Source of the DNA: Anisus vortex
Taxonomy: Eukaryota > Mollusca > Gastropoda > Planorbidae
Assembly: GCA_949126835.1 (NCBI GenBank)
Contig: OX421503.1
Span: forward strand, 2,127,001 to 2,191,000
Direction: 5' to 3'
Length of the DNA: 64,000 bases
Shown: positions 12,601 to 25,200 of the stretch, piece after piece
How the letters are laid out: every line of letters begins with the position of its first letter
Position numbering within the stretch: the first letter of the stretch is position 1
Program-made: the position numbers and the translations under genes
Notes under the pieces: model-generated
Database searches by the model: none
The model's input: the letters and a program-made list of their open reading frames with translations, nothing else
What the model was told of the DNA's origin: nothing

Positions 12601-15600
12601 GGAAATAAAGATGCCTCTTGGCACTGTGTACAGTGTGGGTTGCCACAATTTAGTTCAGGTCTGTTTAATTCTCATGACCTGGATACCACAAACCCCTACA
12701 GTGCCTTGACAAGCCCAGAAGTTAATAATTTAGACCTAAATAAACCCTTAGCTAGATCAACACCAATAAAAAAAAGTAAAAAGACACTCTTTAACACTAA
12801 ATCCCATAAAACCCCAAATCAGCATCACCTCAAAACTCTTACAATAAATTTCCAAAGCATTAAAAATAAAAAAGCTGATTTGGAACTTTTAATAAATAAT
12901 GAAGAACCAGACATAATTGCAGGTTCCGAAACATGGCTTAGCCCAGATATTTACAACACAGAGATATTCAATAATAATTATGAAATTTTTAGGAAAGATA
13001 GGTCAGACAGGCATGGAGGAGTCTTACTAGCCATAAAATCTACCCTAATAGCTGAAGAAATTAAATTAGAACCTCAAAATAACATAGAGTCAGTATTTTG
13101 TAAAATAAGCAGACCTAATTCCAAACCACTAATTGTAGGCAGTGTTTACAGACCACCAAACTCAACATCAGAGTACATGTCTGATCTGTGTAATCAGCTG
13201 ACAAGTATTGAAACTAAATATAAAAATGCTATAATTTGGATAATGGGGGACTTCAACCTCCCTGATATAAATTGGAATAGCTACTCCATAGAAAAGCACC
13301 AAAACACAAAAGAAATAAATGAAATGTTTATCAATACCATCCAAAATCTAAACTTAGACCAAATTAATAAAAAACCAACAAGAAACCATAATATACTAGA
13401 TTCATTTTTAACGAACAGACCAGGACTAGTTTTAGATTATGAAATAATCCCTGGACTTTCAGATCATGATATTGTCAGAGTAAATAACAAAATAAAAATC
13501 CAAATTAGCAAGAAACCTAAAAGAATAATTTATCTCTGGAATAAATGTAACACAACAGAACTACATCAAGCAGCAATAAAATTCCAAACCAATTTTCTTA
13601 CTAAATACAATATAGATAGTCCAGTTGAAGATATTTGGCAATTTTTAAAAACCAACTTAAAAGCAATAATGGCTGACTCTGTGCCAACAAAACAAACATC
13701 AAATAAAATTAACAAATGTTGGTTTAACACTAAACTAAAGAAACTGTGTAAACAAAAAGAAAATCTATTCAAAAAGTTTAAGGCAACTAATTCAATTAGA
13801 CTACATAAAAAATACCTAAAAATTAAACATTTAACTCAGAAACTAAGCAGACAGCTGCAGAATGAATATGTAAACAATGTAATTTCTAAAGATAATAATA
13901 AAAACTTATGGTCCTACATTAAATCAAGAAAAATGGACACTACAGGCATAGCTCCACTAAAAGGCCAAAACAACAAAACTTATAATGATAATTAAACTAA
14001 AGCTAATATCCTAAACACACACTTTGCATCATCTTTTTCAAATCCAGGTGACAAAGAAATATTCATAAATTTAAACAAACTAGAAGAGATAGGAAATATA
14101 AATGTAGATGAAAAAGGCATTAAACAACTCCTAACCAACTTAAAAGTAAACAAAGCTTCTGGTCCAGATGAAATACCAGCAAGACTGCTTAAAGAACTAA
14201 CTAATGAAATATCTCCAATCTTTAAAATACTTTTTCAGGCCTCTCTAAACCAGGGCAAAGTGCCCAAAGATTGGAAATTAGCCAATGTAACCCCCCTTTT
14301 CAAAAAAGGAGATAAATCTGACCCCGGAAATTATAGACCTGTTTCTCTAACAAGCATAACATGTAAATTACTAGAACATATAATATATAGTAGTATAGTA
14401 AATCATCTAGACAAACTAAATGCACTGTGCCCACACCAACATGGCTTCAGGAAAAATAGATCATGTGAGACTCAATTGATAGGCTTAATAGATGACTTGT
14501 CTAAGGGATTAGATAATAACAACCAAATTGATGCTATATTACTAGATTTTTCAAAAGCATTTGATAAAGTTCATCATTCTAGTCTTCTTAAAAAACTTAA
14601 ATACTTTGGCATCTCTGGTCCCTTACATCAGTGGATTCAGGACTTTCTTATAGGCAGAGAACAAACAGTGATAATAAATGGCTCTAAGTCATCACCAATA
14701 ACAGTAAACTCAGGAGTTCCACAAGGAACTGTTCTAGGGCCCCTACTATTTCTAATTTACATTAATGATCTGCCAGATTGCATCAACACAGGCACAAAAG
14801 TAAGATTATTTGCTGATGATTGCATAATTTATAGAATAATAAAGACTGGAAAAGATAGTGAACTTTTACAAAAAGACCTAGATGAACTACAAAAATGGGA
14901 ATCAAACTGGAGTATGTCTTTTCACCCAGAAAAATGCCAACTAATAAGGGTATCCAAGAAAAAGAAACAAATAATAACAAACTACTTCATTCATGGTAAA
15001 GAACTAACTCAAACTAGCAATGCTAAGTATCTAGGAGTAATAATAAATGATAAGTTATCTTGGAACCCTCACATTGATGAAGTAATTAAAAAATCAAACA
15101 AAACATTAGGATTCATAAAAAGGAACTTTTACAAATGTAATAAGAATATAAAACTAAAATGCTATCTCACATTAGTTAGGCCTTTACTAGAATATGCAGG
15201 ATCTGTATGGGACCCATCAACTAAAGAAAACATTAAAAAATTAGAACAAATTCAAAAAAGAGCTGCAAGGTTTATAACTAGTAAATATTCCCAATTGACA
15301 AGAGTAACACCATTAGTCAAATCACTAAACCTAGAAACACTAGAGGACAGAAGGGCAAAGAGTAAAGTAGTAATAATACATAAGGCATTAAACTCTAATT
15401 TAGAAATACAACCCAATAACAATCTGTTGCAAAGCTCAGATAAACATAAAGACAAAAACACCTTCCTTGTCCCTTATGCGAGAACAAATGCATATAAGTA
15501 CTCTTTCTTCCCGAGTGGCATTCGGGCATGGAATGGGTTGCCTGAACAAACCAGGAAAACCAATAACCTAACATCATTTAAAACATTAATAAAAATGCAA

Positions 15601-18600
15601 GACTAGACTCGGACCACGGATGAGCGTAGGACGCAATAATCTTCTTTATAGAAGGAGCGTCTGTAATGTATAAGATAAGACTTAATGTGCATACTTTATC
15701 ACCTGAATTAAGTTGTCAACAACATTTACACTGAAGCTTCCTCGTCAAGTTACTATTCTATTTTTTTTTCATTGTTTACAATACGATAATATTATATAAT
15801 TATTTATAACTACAACGTCAAGGAAAGGAACTGTTAGAACGCAAATCCTGAGTTTGTGCCCAGGACAATAAGGATAGTTCGTGTAATACTGAAATACAAA
15901 TAATAATAACCAAAGTCTACCCTATGAATAACGAGAATTATCAACAACATTTACACGGCTCTGACCACAAAAGGATTGTGGTCGTAACAACATATTCTAG
16001 ATTTAAACACGTACTACACAGCAACAAAATATTTCTTAGCAGTGGCACTCTGTTCAGTTTTTCTATTTCATTGTTTTCCTTCTTAAACCCATCATTTATG
16101 AGTTTATGGCTGGTGCTAGCAAACTTACATTTATAATAGTGGAGGTAAAGAAAGTAATAGCTATGTAATATGTAAATGGAGTGTTCGTGTGTGTGACATC
16201 GCTAATCAGTACAACATGAAAAAACCATCACAAAAAACACAAAACTTATCAACTCAATCGATGTTGTTATTAGAATTTTAAATCCAATGGCATCCTTCTA
16301 TCTCGCGAGACGATGGTGCATCACCGTGGTTCGAGTGACAGTCTTTTTTACAGCCTTTGCACACGTGTTCCGAGACTTCTATTTTCTTCGCCTTTCTTCT
16401 AGCCCTTTTATCTATGGTCTCCTCCATTCTACTTTCCTCTGCTATTTTAACCCCTTCCCTGATAGCAGTGCGCCAGGTAGACCGATCCTCTGCCTTCTCC
16501 TCCCAGTCACTTGAGCTTATTCTGGCTGCTCTCATGTCCCTCATGCAGACATCTTTGTAGCGGAGGCGTGGGAGACCTGTTTTCCTCTTTCCAGATGCCA
16601 ATTTTTCATATAGGAGGTCCTTAGGGATTCTGCCTGGACTCATTCTTCTTACATGTCCTAGCCATCTTAGGCGTCTTTCACTGAGGACTGCAAACATGTT
16701 TTGGGCACTGACGCGCGTCAGAACCTCACTATTAGGGACTTTGTCCTGCCATTTAATAATGCCAAGGATGCGACTCAGACACCTCATGTGGAACCTATTT
16801 AGCTTGCGCTCATGGGATGCATAGTATGTCCATGATGTGGATAAATGCTTAACTAATCTGCAGAAGTAAATACCTCAAATTTTAAAGAAAGTTGAAAATC
16901 GTCTCTTTTTTTCGATCAATGAAAAGTAACTTTTTTTTAAGTTTTTGTTTTTTATTATATATAATACAAGAAAATAAAACGCATGTTCTTTTATTGTGTC
17001 CACTTTGTCCACTAAACGACTGGATGTGAAAAAAAAGAAAGATTTTTTCAACTTGAAAGGTTTGAGTTTATTGCATTGATTTTCATATAATTTCAGGTTA
17101 AGAACGTTTATGCTCACGAACCGAGTTTAAGAATGAATTAAGTTTGTAAAGCGAGGTACCACTGTATGGCCAACTAATATTACAACAAATTACTTACAGG
17201 ATAATAGTGTGAACTTGATGTACGAAAACGTTCAAAAAATACGTCCATCCTTCCACCAATCTCGCTGCCAGTCGTGTTAATTGTTCCGGTGAATATAATG
17301 TTGTCCTGGTCTTCAATCAATCCGTGATGACAAGAATTGTTCATTTCTATTTTAGTGATCTTTACCTTGGTGTTAATAGTCAGACTTTCTGAAGACAAAA
17401 TTTGTGAAAATCAATATTCATAAAATTGTCAAAAATCAAGACATGACTAGAATTCAGTATGTGTTTGACACATAATCATTATAGTTTTGGTTTTGTAAAT
17501 GTGAACTACCGCCAAGAAACGAGTGAGTCGCTACTCAAATTTGGGTGAATTTTGAATTTTTAAGTACATCTTAAAGCCATTTAATGTCGACTTTAATGCT
17601 GAAAACCGTTAAAATATCGGACAGATAGTCTTTTCGCAATTTAGTTTTTACTGTAGCCTGTGTCTAAAACCTGATTTCGTAATTTGATATTTGAGTCCAA
17701 ATTATAAAATTTTAAATATTTAAAAAATAAATTATAACCAATCACACATTTTATTAACTACATTAAAACTTCTACCGTAAGAAAGGGTGACTCTGGTCAT
17801 CCGGTATGGCTTTGGACCATTAGAGAAAACAACATTTTAGAGAGCCATCAATCCGAAAAAAAGTATAATTTCAGGTATTTCAAATGTATATAGTACATAA
17901 TAAAGATATAGGTAACTATTTACCAGTGTTTTTTATGGGCACCGTGTATTTGCTGATGTACAAACATCATTTCAAGATGGCCGTCTGGCATTTGATTTTA
18001 ATCATAGCTAAAACAACCTGTAAATTCTTACTAGTGGGAAATATGTTAAGTGATTTTATTTATTGAAATTATTTTTTGATTTTTTTTAAAACCAGTGTAA
18101 CAGGGACTATTATTGAAAAAAAACATAATATCACCATTATTTTAATGAAAATAAGGCTGGCGATAGTCACACACTATAATGGCAGCAATGACGGAGTGAC
18201 TATGGCAATGGTGAGAAGTTGTTTTGGTCTTGGTTTTATTGCACACAGGTGACCTTTTTCAGAATAGTTCTCTTTTTTGTTTTCACTTAAACATATTTGT
18301 GTTTAGAAAGAACACGGCACTAGATTTTATAAAGCAACATTTAAAAAAAAATATATATTTGTAAGCAATGTCTGTGAAAAAAATGGAATTGCCAATTTCG
18401 CCACACCGTAAACCAATTGTATATAACTATAATAAGTAGCAAACAATGTAATATACCAAATTAAACTAATTGTGTTTATTTTAACTCATAGAACAGGTCA
18501 TCATACTCAGTACTAACAAGTCCAAACTTACCAGCCGGCGCTACAATTCAAAATCCATTGAGACTTGCATTAGTAGATCATAAAAAAAAACAACAACATT

Positions 18601-19044
18601 GTTTTCACATTTCCATGTGTTTTTCTTTCATTACATAAGTTTTCTATTTAAATTTGTAATACCATATTTATATAATTTATTTCATCTGCAATTTTTTTTG
18701 TCTGAATATTGAAAACGTTTTGATAAGTTTCTATCAAATAGTGTTGTTTTATGCTATATACGGCATAGATACAATGTTACCAGTAAGTTCTAAATACACA
18801 TTGCAATTATTATTGCAATACTTAGGTTTGTGAAGGTCAAAATCAACCCGGGTATAGTAATTGGTTTAAAAAGAGAGTTTAAAAACTGGCCGTAGTAACA
18901 GCAGGTCGGAGTGATTCTGGCCACCCTACAAAATATATTCAAAACTAAGCTAAAAACATTTCGTATAAAATATATTCAAGTTTTTATCTCAAGGAATGGC
19001 AAGTATTCATGATTTATAACTAAATTTAGGTTAATTAGGTGACA

Positions 19045-19096
<52 letters not shown>

Positions 19097-22000
19097 CACG
19101 TTAAAAAATGGGGACCAAAGTCACCCCATATTAACGGTACATTCTAACCCACCTATGAAAACAACGACAAAAACAGTTAATTGAATTATTTCTACAAATG
19201 TTTATGTATTTGTTCTACATGAAATTAAATAGCGAATAAAAAATTGTGTATTCTCGTAACTGTTTATTAATGCACTAGAAATAGCCCATGGGCAAACCAC
19301 GGCGGGGGGTAAGAATTTTTGTTTTATGTGTTTTTATTAATTGTAGAATTGTGATTTTATATTAGTTTTGTTTTTTCAAAAGTTGGGAAACAGGACCTGG
19401 AAGTGTATTGGTCCAAAGTCATGGTTTTAAATTTAAGAAATGACGATTCTATTTAGTGATATTTAAATTTGTATCGAATTACTGAGTTAAATAAAACATA
19501 AACATGGTTTGATTAAACTGTCTTTTTTCACTGTAATAAATTCAAATGAAACTTTTCCTTAAAAGCAATATTGAGTGCATTTTCTTTGTCTCCATGTGTA
19601 GGGTCTAGTTGATTGTTGAGTGTTACGTTCTACATGTTTGGGGCTTTTTTACCTTAAAAAATGACAAAAGTTGACCATAGATAAAAACTTAGACATGATC
19701 GAATGTCTGTTATTAAAATATGTTAATTGCTGTCACAAAAGCAGAATTATTGGAAATTGTTGACATCATAGATAATAGGGTACTGTTTAGTGTTGAGGAA
19801 CAAAGTTGAAAAAATTTGGATTAAAAGGCTTTCAGCTTCGCTGCATTCTTAGAAGATTTCTGAAGTGTCTAAATTGCGATATATTTCTTTTGCAATGAAC
19901 CAAAAACCGTTGAAAAGACATTTTTTTGATTGAGATTTTTCAAAAGCATAATTATTACATTTCATTATTGCTGTCTCCTTTGGTGTAAGACATTATTACC
20001 ATTGGTGTCATATTTATCACCATTAGCTTGATACCAGACATAATCAAAACTTTTTGTAAGCTCGAGCGTTCGGCTGAGGTACCGAAGGTTCTGAGTATGA
20101 ATCCTGAAAAAAGGCTTGGGTTTGTCCCGGCTCTGAAGGGTGTCTCTAAGCCTACCGAGCTCTGATGAGTACCTGATATTCGTTAGGAAAAAGTAAAGGA
20201 GACTGGGCGTTGTGGGCTTTGTGCTGGTCATACAAACTCCTAGTATGCCGTGGCCAAAGAAACTTTTGAACATTGCTTTACGGTCCCTATGGATCAAATT
20301 GGTCTAACGGGGATACTTTACTACTACTTGCGTGAGGCCAGACATTATAACCATAGGGAAATGGGTGTGTGAGTCGGTGGGGGAGGGGGAGCAAGACTAA
20401 TGTATAGTATACAAGCTACATTGCCCGGCGTTGCCCGGGTGAAAAAAAAGGACTGTCTGGGGTGCAGATAACAAATTTATATATAGCCTACTACACTTAC
20501 TGAATACTTTTAGGAAAGTAAAAAATTGTAATAGGGCAAAAAAAATAGTCAAATATTTTTATTTAACAAACTCTATATTGCCTATAGATTTACAATGTCT
20601 TTTGTTTTTAAAAATTTGAAAAATTAATTGTCGAAAAAAAAAGTATAGTCTAAGTCTAACTGGAGAATCGAACCCTGGTCGCCCGTATAGCAGTCCACTA
20701 CGTTTACCACTAAGCTATCGAAGACACATGTCCGATGTGAAAAATTATTAGACGGTATATAGGTCAGTGACACACGTGTTTTCAAATTGACCAATGGGGA
20801 TCCTCGCGGGGCTTAACACTGTCTTTTTATATATATAGATAGGCTAAAATGTGTACATGTACAACAATATTCATTTTTATATTATTGTTCTTTAACTGTT
20901 GTGTTTCCCTTTTAAATGTTTTGAATATCTGTACTATTCATCCAATAAACCCAGCTTTTTTTTTAAAAAAATTTTTGTTCCATGTTGGGAAAGTGGGGAT
21001 TAGGGTATAATAAGTTGATAATTCTAAAGACAGTTATAAAGCTATTATATTACTCTTTCTAAATACATTGTTTTTAGAAAAGTAGAATACCTAAATGTTT
21101 TAAGGTTTTAATTTCTGAAAATAAAAATTAAAAGAATAGTCAAAGTTTATGGAGAAAAGATTGGGTGAAAGGAAAAAAAATAGAAATTGACTATATAAAG
21201 TCCTATATGTATCAATAATAAAGGCTTAGTTTTTTATTTGCTAATTTGATAGATAAAAAAATAAAAGAGATAATATAGCATAGAGTTAGGAATCGAACTT
21301 TATAAATTTTATTAATAGACGTTTTACATTTTATAAAATGTATGTTTTGTTCTAATCTTGCATATGTTTGTATATTTGCGTGTGTTTGTGTGTATGTATG
21401 TATACGTGAGGCAGACAGACAGAAAGAGAGTTTATTTATGCAGATATATATTTAAAATGCTAAGGTTGAACGTCATCTGCTATATATTTTTCAAAGCAGG
21501 ATTTACATACTCTTAAAACGTAATCACTTTGCAATAAAAAAAAAAAAATTAAGCCGAAATAGCCAAATAAAGAGCTTTATACATGTAGGCCCTCGGGGTA
21601 TATTAATATTGTTTAGATATTTCCAAAGACTGTAATAAGCTGGACCGCTTGCTTAGATATTTATGCTAATTGGTGACTCGTAAACTTCTGTTTTGGAATT
21701 TACGATCACAAACGGAATTATAGACCTAACGTTTAGTAATTCGGTTTGATTTTATTCATAGAAAACTATAAACTATACTTATCACAGTTGCCAGTTATTG
21801 TCGGAGAATATTATAGACGTAAAATGCCGATGTACAGATGTAAATAAAAACTTCTAAATAATGTATTTGTAAAAAAGAATGTTTTATTTTTTTAATTTAT
21901 TCTCATGTAGAAATTGTAGAATAATACTTAATAGAAGGATCGTCTGTTAGCTTTATTTGCTGTGCACCATAAATCAGGAATCATTGAGCTCTAAAAATAG

Positions 22001-22224
22001 CGCAAGCGGTCCTCTTATATATGCTTTGATTTTGCGTCATCGGTCTGTACTCTCAAAACCAAATCGCTAAGCGTTCCGCTACACTGACAGATAAATTTAT
22101 TTCTTTGGGTAATTATTATATAGACTAGTGGTTATGCCCGTCAAAATGACGGAGAAACGATTGATTACAATGTATTTTGTTAAGAGAGAAAGAAAATTAT
22201 GCAATAAAATATACAATTACATAT

Positions 22225-22259
<35 letters not shown>

Positions 22260-25200
22260 CAATAAAACTGGAATGAGAAGGTTTTTTCGGTATTTAGTTT
22301 TTGTTCTTTTTACTTGTTTCTGGTCGCCCTGTCCCACTACTGTACCCGTGGGCCTCAAAGACTGGCGTAGTGTGTAAACCGCCGATACATTCCCATTAAG
22401 AATACACCGGCGAACGCGTGGGGGACAGCCCCCGCAGCGGGTCCGAGATCCTTTGCACTGCCGAGAAGACAGAGGGCCTCGGTGGGGAGGAAGCAATGGA
22501 CGTTGCATTCCCGTCTCAAGAACCACCCGGTGCCTGGATGCCTGTACTTATAGTATAGGATTTGCGCTATTGAGTGACAGTACAGGTATACGGGCGAGCC
22601 ATCACGATAATGATCCTTAGGGGATACGCAGTGAACGGTCGCCGGCCTGCGGGAACCTTCCCTGTTACACGGCCCACCACGCCTTCGGCGTGTCTTGGGG
22701 TGGCTGGAGCCCGGACGAGGTCACTCAATTCTAAACGTTACGCCCTGGACACAAGAGCCGAAAGACTCGTCCGGGTTTTCTAAGAGACTTTTTAATTTGG
22801 TCGCCCTGACCCTAGCATATGCATAAGAAATATTGCTGTCAAGCTTTCTGGTAGCGAACAGTTGTGTTGACTTGTTATTAATAATATTAAATTAAGTATA
22901 ATATACTATCTAAAAGAACAACACAAATACTAAACAATAAAAAGGTAAATAATAAAAAAAACTTATAGTCTACGTTGAAAATAATATTTCAATACAATAA
23001 AAACTAAAGTGAGAACGTTTTTTTTTGGTATTTAATTTTTGTTCTTGCTTATTGTATCAATAAAACAGTATTCAGAATGTTTCTTTAGGTATTTAGCTTT
23101 TGTTCTTCTATATTGTGTCCAGTTGCTCTGACCCTAGCACAGGGATAAACATTGTATTTAAAAGTAATAATTTATTACTTGTACTTTATTATTCGTATCA
23201 TTTAATGTATAGATTGTAGAACGTCGCCTATTAAAGGATGTTCTCAATAGCGAAGTGAATCCATTAAATAATTAAAATATTTGGTTACTTTTACTTAAAA
23301 GGATAATGCAAATAACTATAATGAAAAAAGAAATGATTTGATAGTCATTACGTTATACGCTAGTATTTTTAAAAAGTACACCATTCAACTCTCCAAGCCA
23401 AATTGCGGTGCGTAACTTTTAAAAGAGGTCTCGCCACATTAAAAAAAAAATAGCAGCAGAATTGGGAAAACCCGATAAGACCCTCGCGTTCAACATAGTA
23501 AATGTCGCGTTCAACATAGTAATTGAACGAAAATGGCCATTTGCTATGTACCGTTAGATTCGCACCAAGATGGCGGTGATGTTATGACCTCAATGTTTAC
23601 GTCCTTGAGATTTTTATTGAAAATACGTACTTATTTAAAGTTTGAAACTTATTAGGAAGTATTTTTTGTGATTTTAATTATTATTAATTTTTTTGTAAAT
23701 ATAAAGAAACAGTAAACAAACTAAAACTAGCTACTAAAACGTTGAAAAGCGGCTGGAGCCGCGGGTATATACAAACCCAAACTCTTGAAAACATGGAAGG
23801 CAGAGAGACAAAACGAAAAAGAGGTGAAGATTCAAACAACTATGAAAATACAGAAATATGGCCAAGATTTATTACAATTTCATCTAAAGAAACAGAAAAA
23901 CCACTAACTAAATTATCACCCTTTGTGATAGAAAAAGCCATAACTGGGATGGCAGGAGCACCTAAATCTGTAAAGAAATTACGATCTGGACAGATTCTGG
24001 TGGAATGCGAAAAAAAAGCGCACTCAACCAATTTATTAAGAACAACTAGTATGGCAGGAATAGCCATAGAAACAAAAGCCCATGCCTTCCTAAACAGCTC
24101 AAAGGGAGTTATAAAATCAAAAGAGCTGGAATGCTGAACGGAAGATGAATTAACACAAGAACTAAAAAATCAAGGAGTTATCTCAGCCTATAGAATAAAA
24201 ATAAAAAGAGATAAAAAAGAAATTGGAACTAACACAATAATTTTAACTTTTAATAAAACCAACTCCTCCAAAGGAAATTAGAGCAGGTTTCTTAAACATC
24301 AAAATTGAAGACTACATACCAAACCCTATGAGATGTTTTAACTGTCAAAAATTAGGTCACTTGAAAAAACACTGCAAAAGAAATGCTGTCTGTCCACGTT
24401 GTGGAAATGAAGAACACAGCTTGCAAACATGCAGTGCAGAAATGAAATGTGTAAATTGCGAAGGAAAACATCTATCATTCTCAAAAACGTGCCCAAGATG
24501 GATTGAAGAAAAGGATATACAAAAATTAAAAGCTCAAAAAAATATAACTTATCAAGATGCAAAGAAATTTATTCGAACACAAAAATCTTTAATAAGTGAA
24601 AAGAATTATGCTGGAGCTCTTAAAACAGACATAAAGAAAGTCAAACACGCTGAAACCCAGACACCCACTTTACCAGAATTGTACTACAAAGACCAAGATG
24701 GAACATTCAAAAAATGGGAAATAAATGAAATAATATGCACTAAAGAAAACTCAACACAATCAAATATAGAAGAAATGCTTCCAGGAAAAGTTAACCCAGA
24801 GAACATATCAAATAAGGATTATATGAAAAAAAACATGAAAGAAATAAATCAGGGTAAGGACTTAAAATCTAAAGGAAATAAAACTATGGACATTTTGGGA
24901 CAGGCATGTGAAAAGGATGATTCAATAACTGATTTAAAAATACAAAAAGAAACAATGTCTCAACCTTTAAATTCAGAAACTAGAACACAACAAGAAACGG
25001 ATAGTAGTACACGGGAGAACGACATGGAAATTATAGAAGAAAATGAAATAGAAAATGACACAATTTCAAAAAACAGTAATCGGAAAACAAACAGGAAGCT
25101 CAATCTAATATTATAATAAAAACCCTTCAAAAACCAAATAAAAAAAAATAAGGAAAGAAATAAATTAATATTACAAATATACACTCTTGGATATGAATTC

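Larger units (their letters stand above)
11790..15681 (+). mobile_element. CR1-like LINE, near full length, with 2A motif
   Basis: One open frame (12214-15606) broken by a single stop, followed by a short 3' UTR and a tail atgtataagataag ending near 15681. The same 3' end is shared with the copy at 5134-7773. The 5' border is not visible; I place it provisionally near 11790, where GGCCGCCATATTG (11797-11810), resembling a YY1 site, occurs. It sits inside the A2-C1 intron of the modular gene, on the opposite strand. Confidence 0.8.

Noticed and set aside
19965..20297. 110-codon minus-strand frame
   Set aside because: No recognisable domain, no splice context compatible with the modular gene, surrounded by non-coding AT-rich DNA.
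20658..20727. tRNA gene on the minus strand
   Set aside because: A and B boxes are present but the T-arm and acceptor stem do not pair properly; treated as tRNA-derived repeat.
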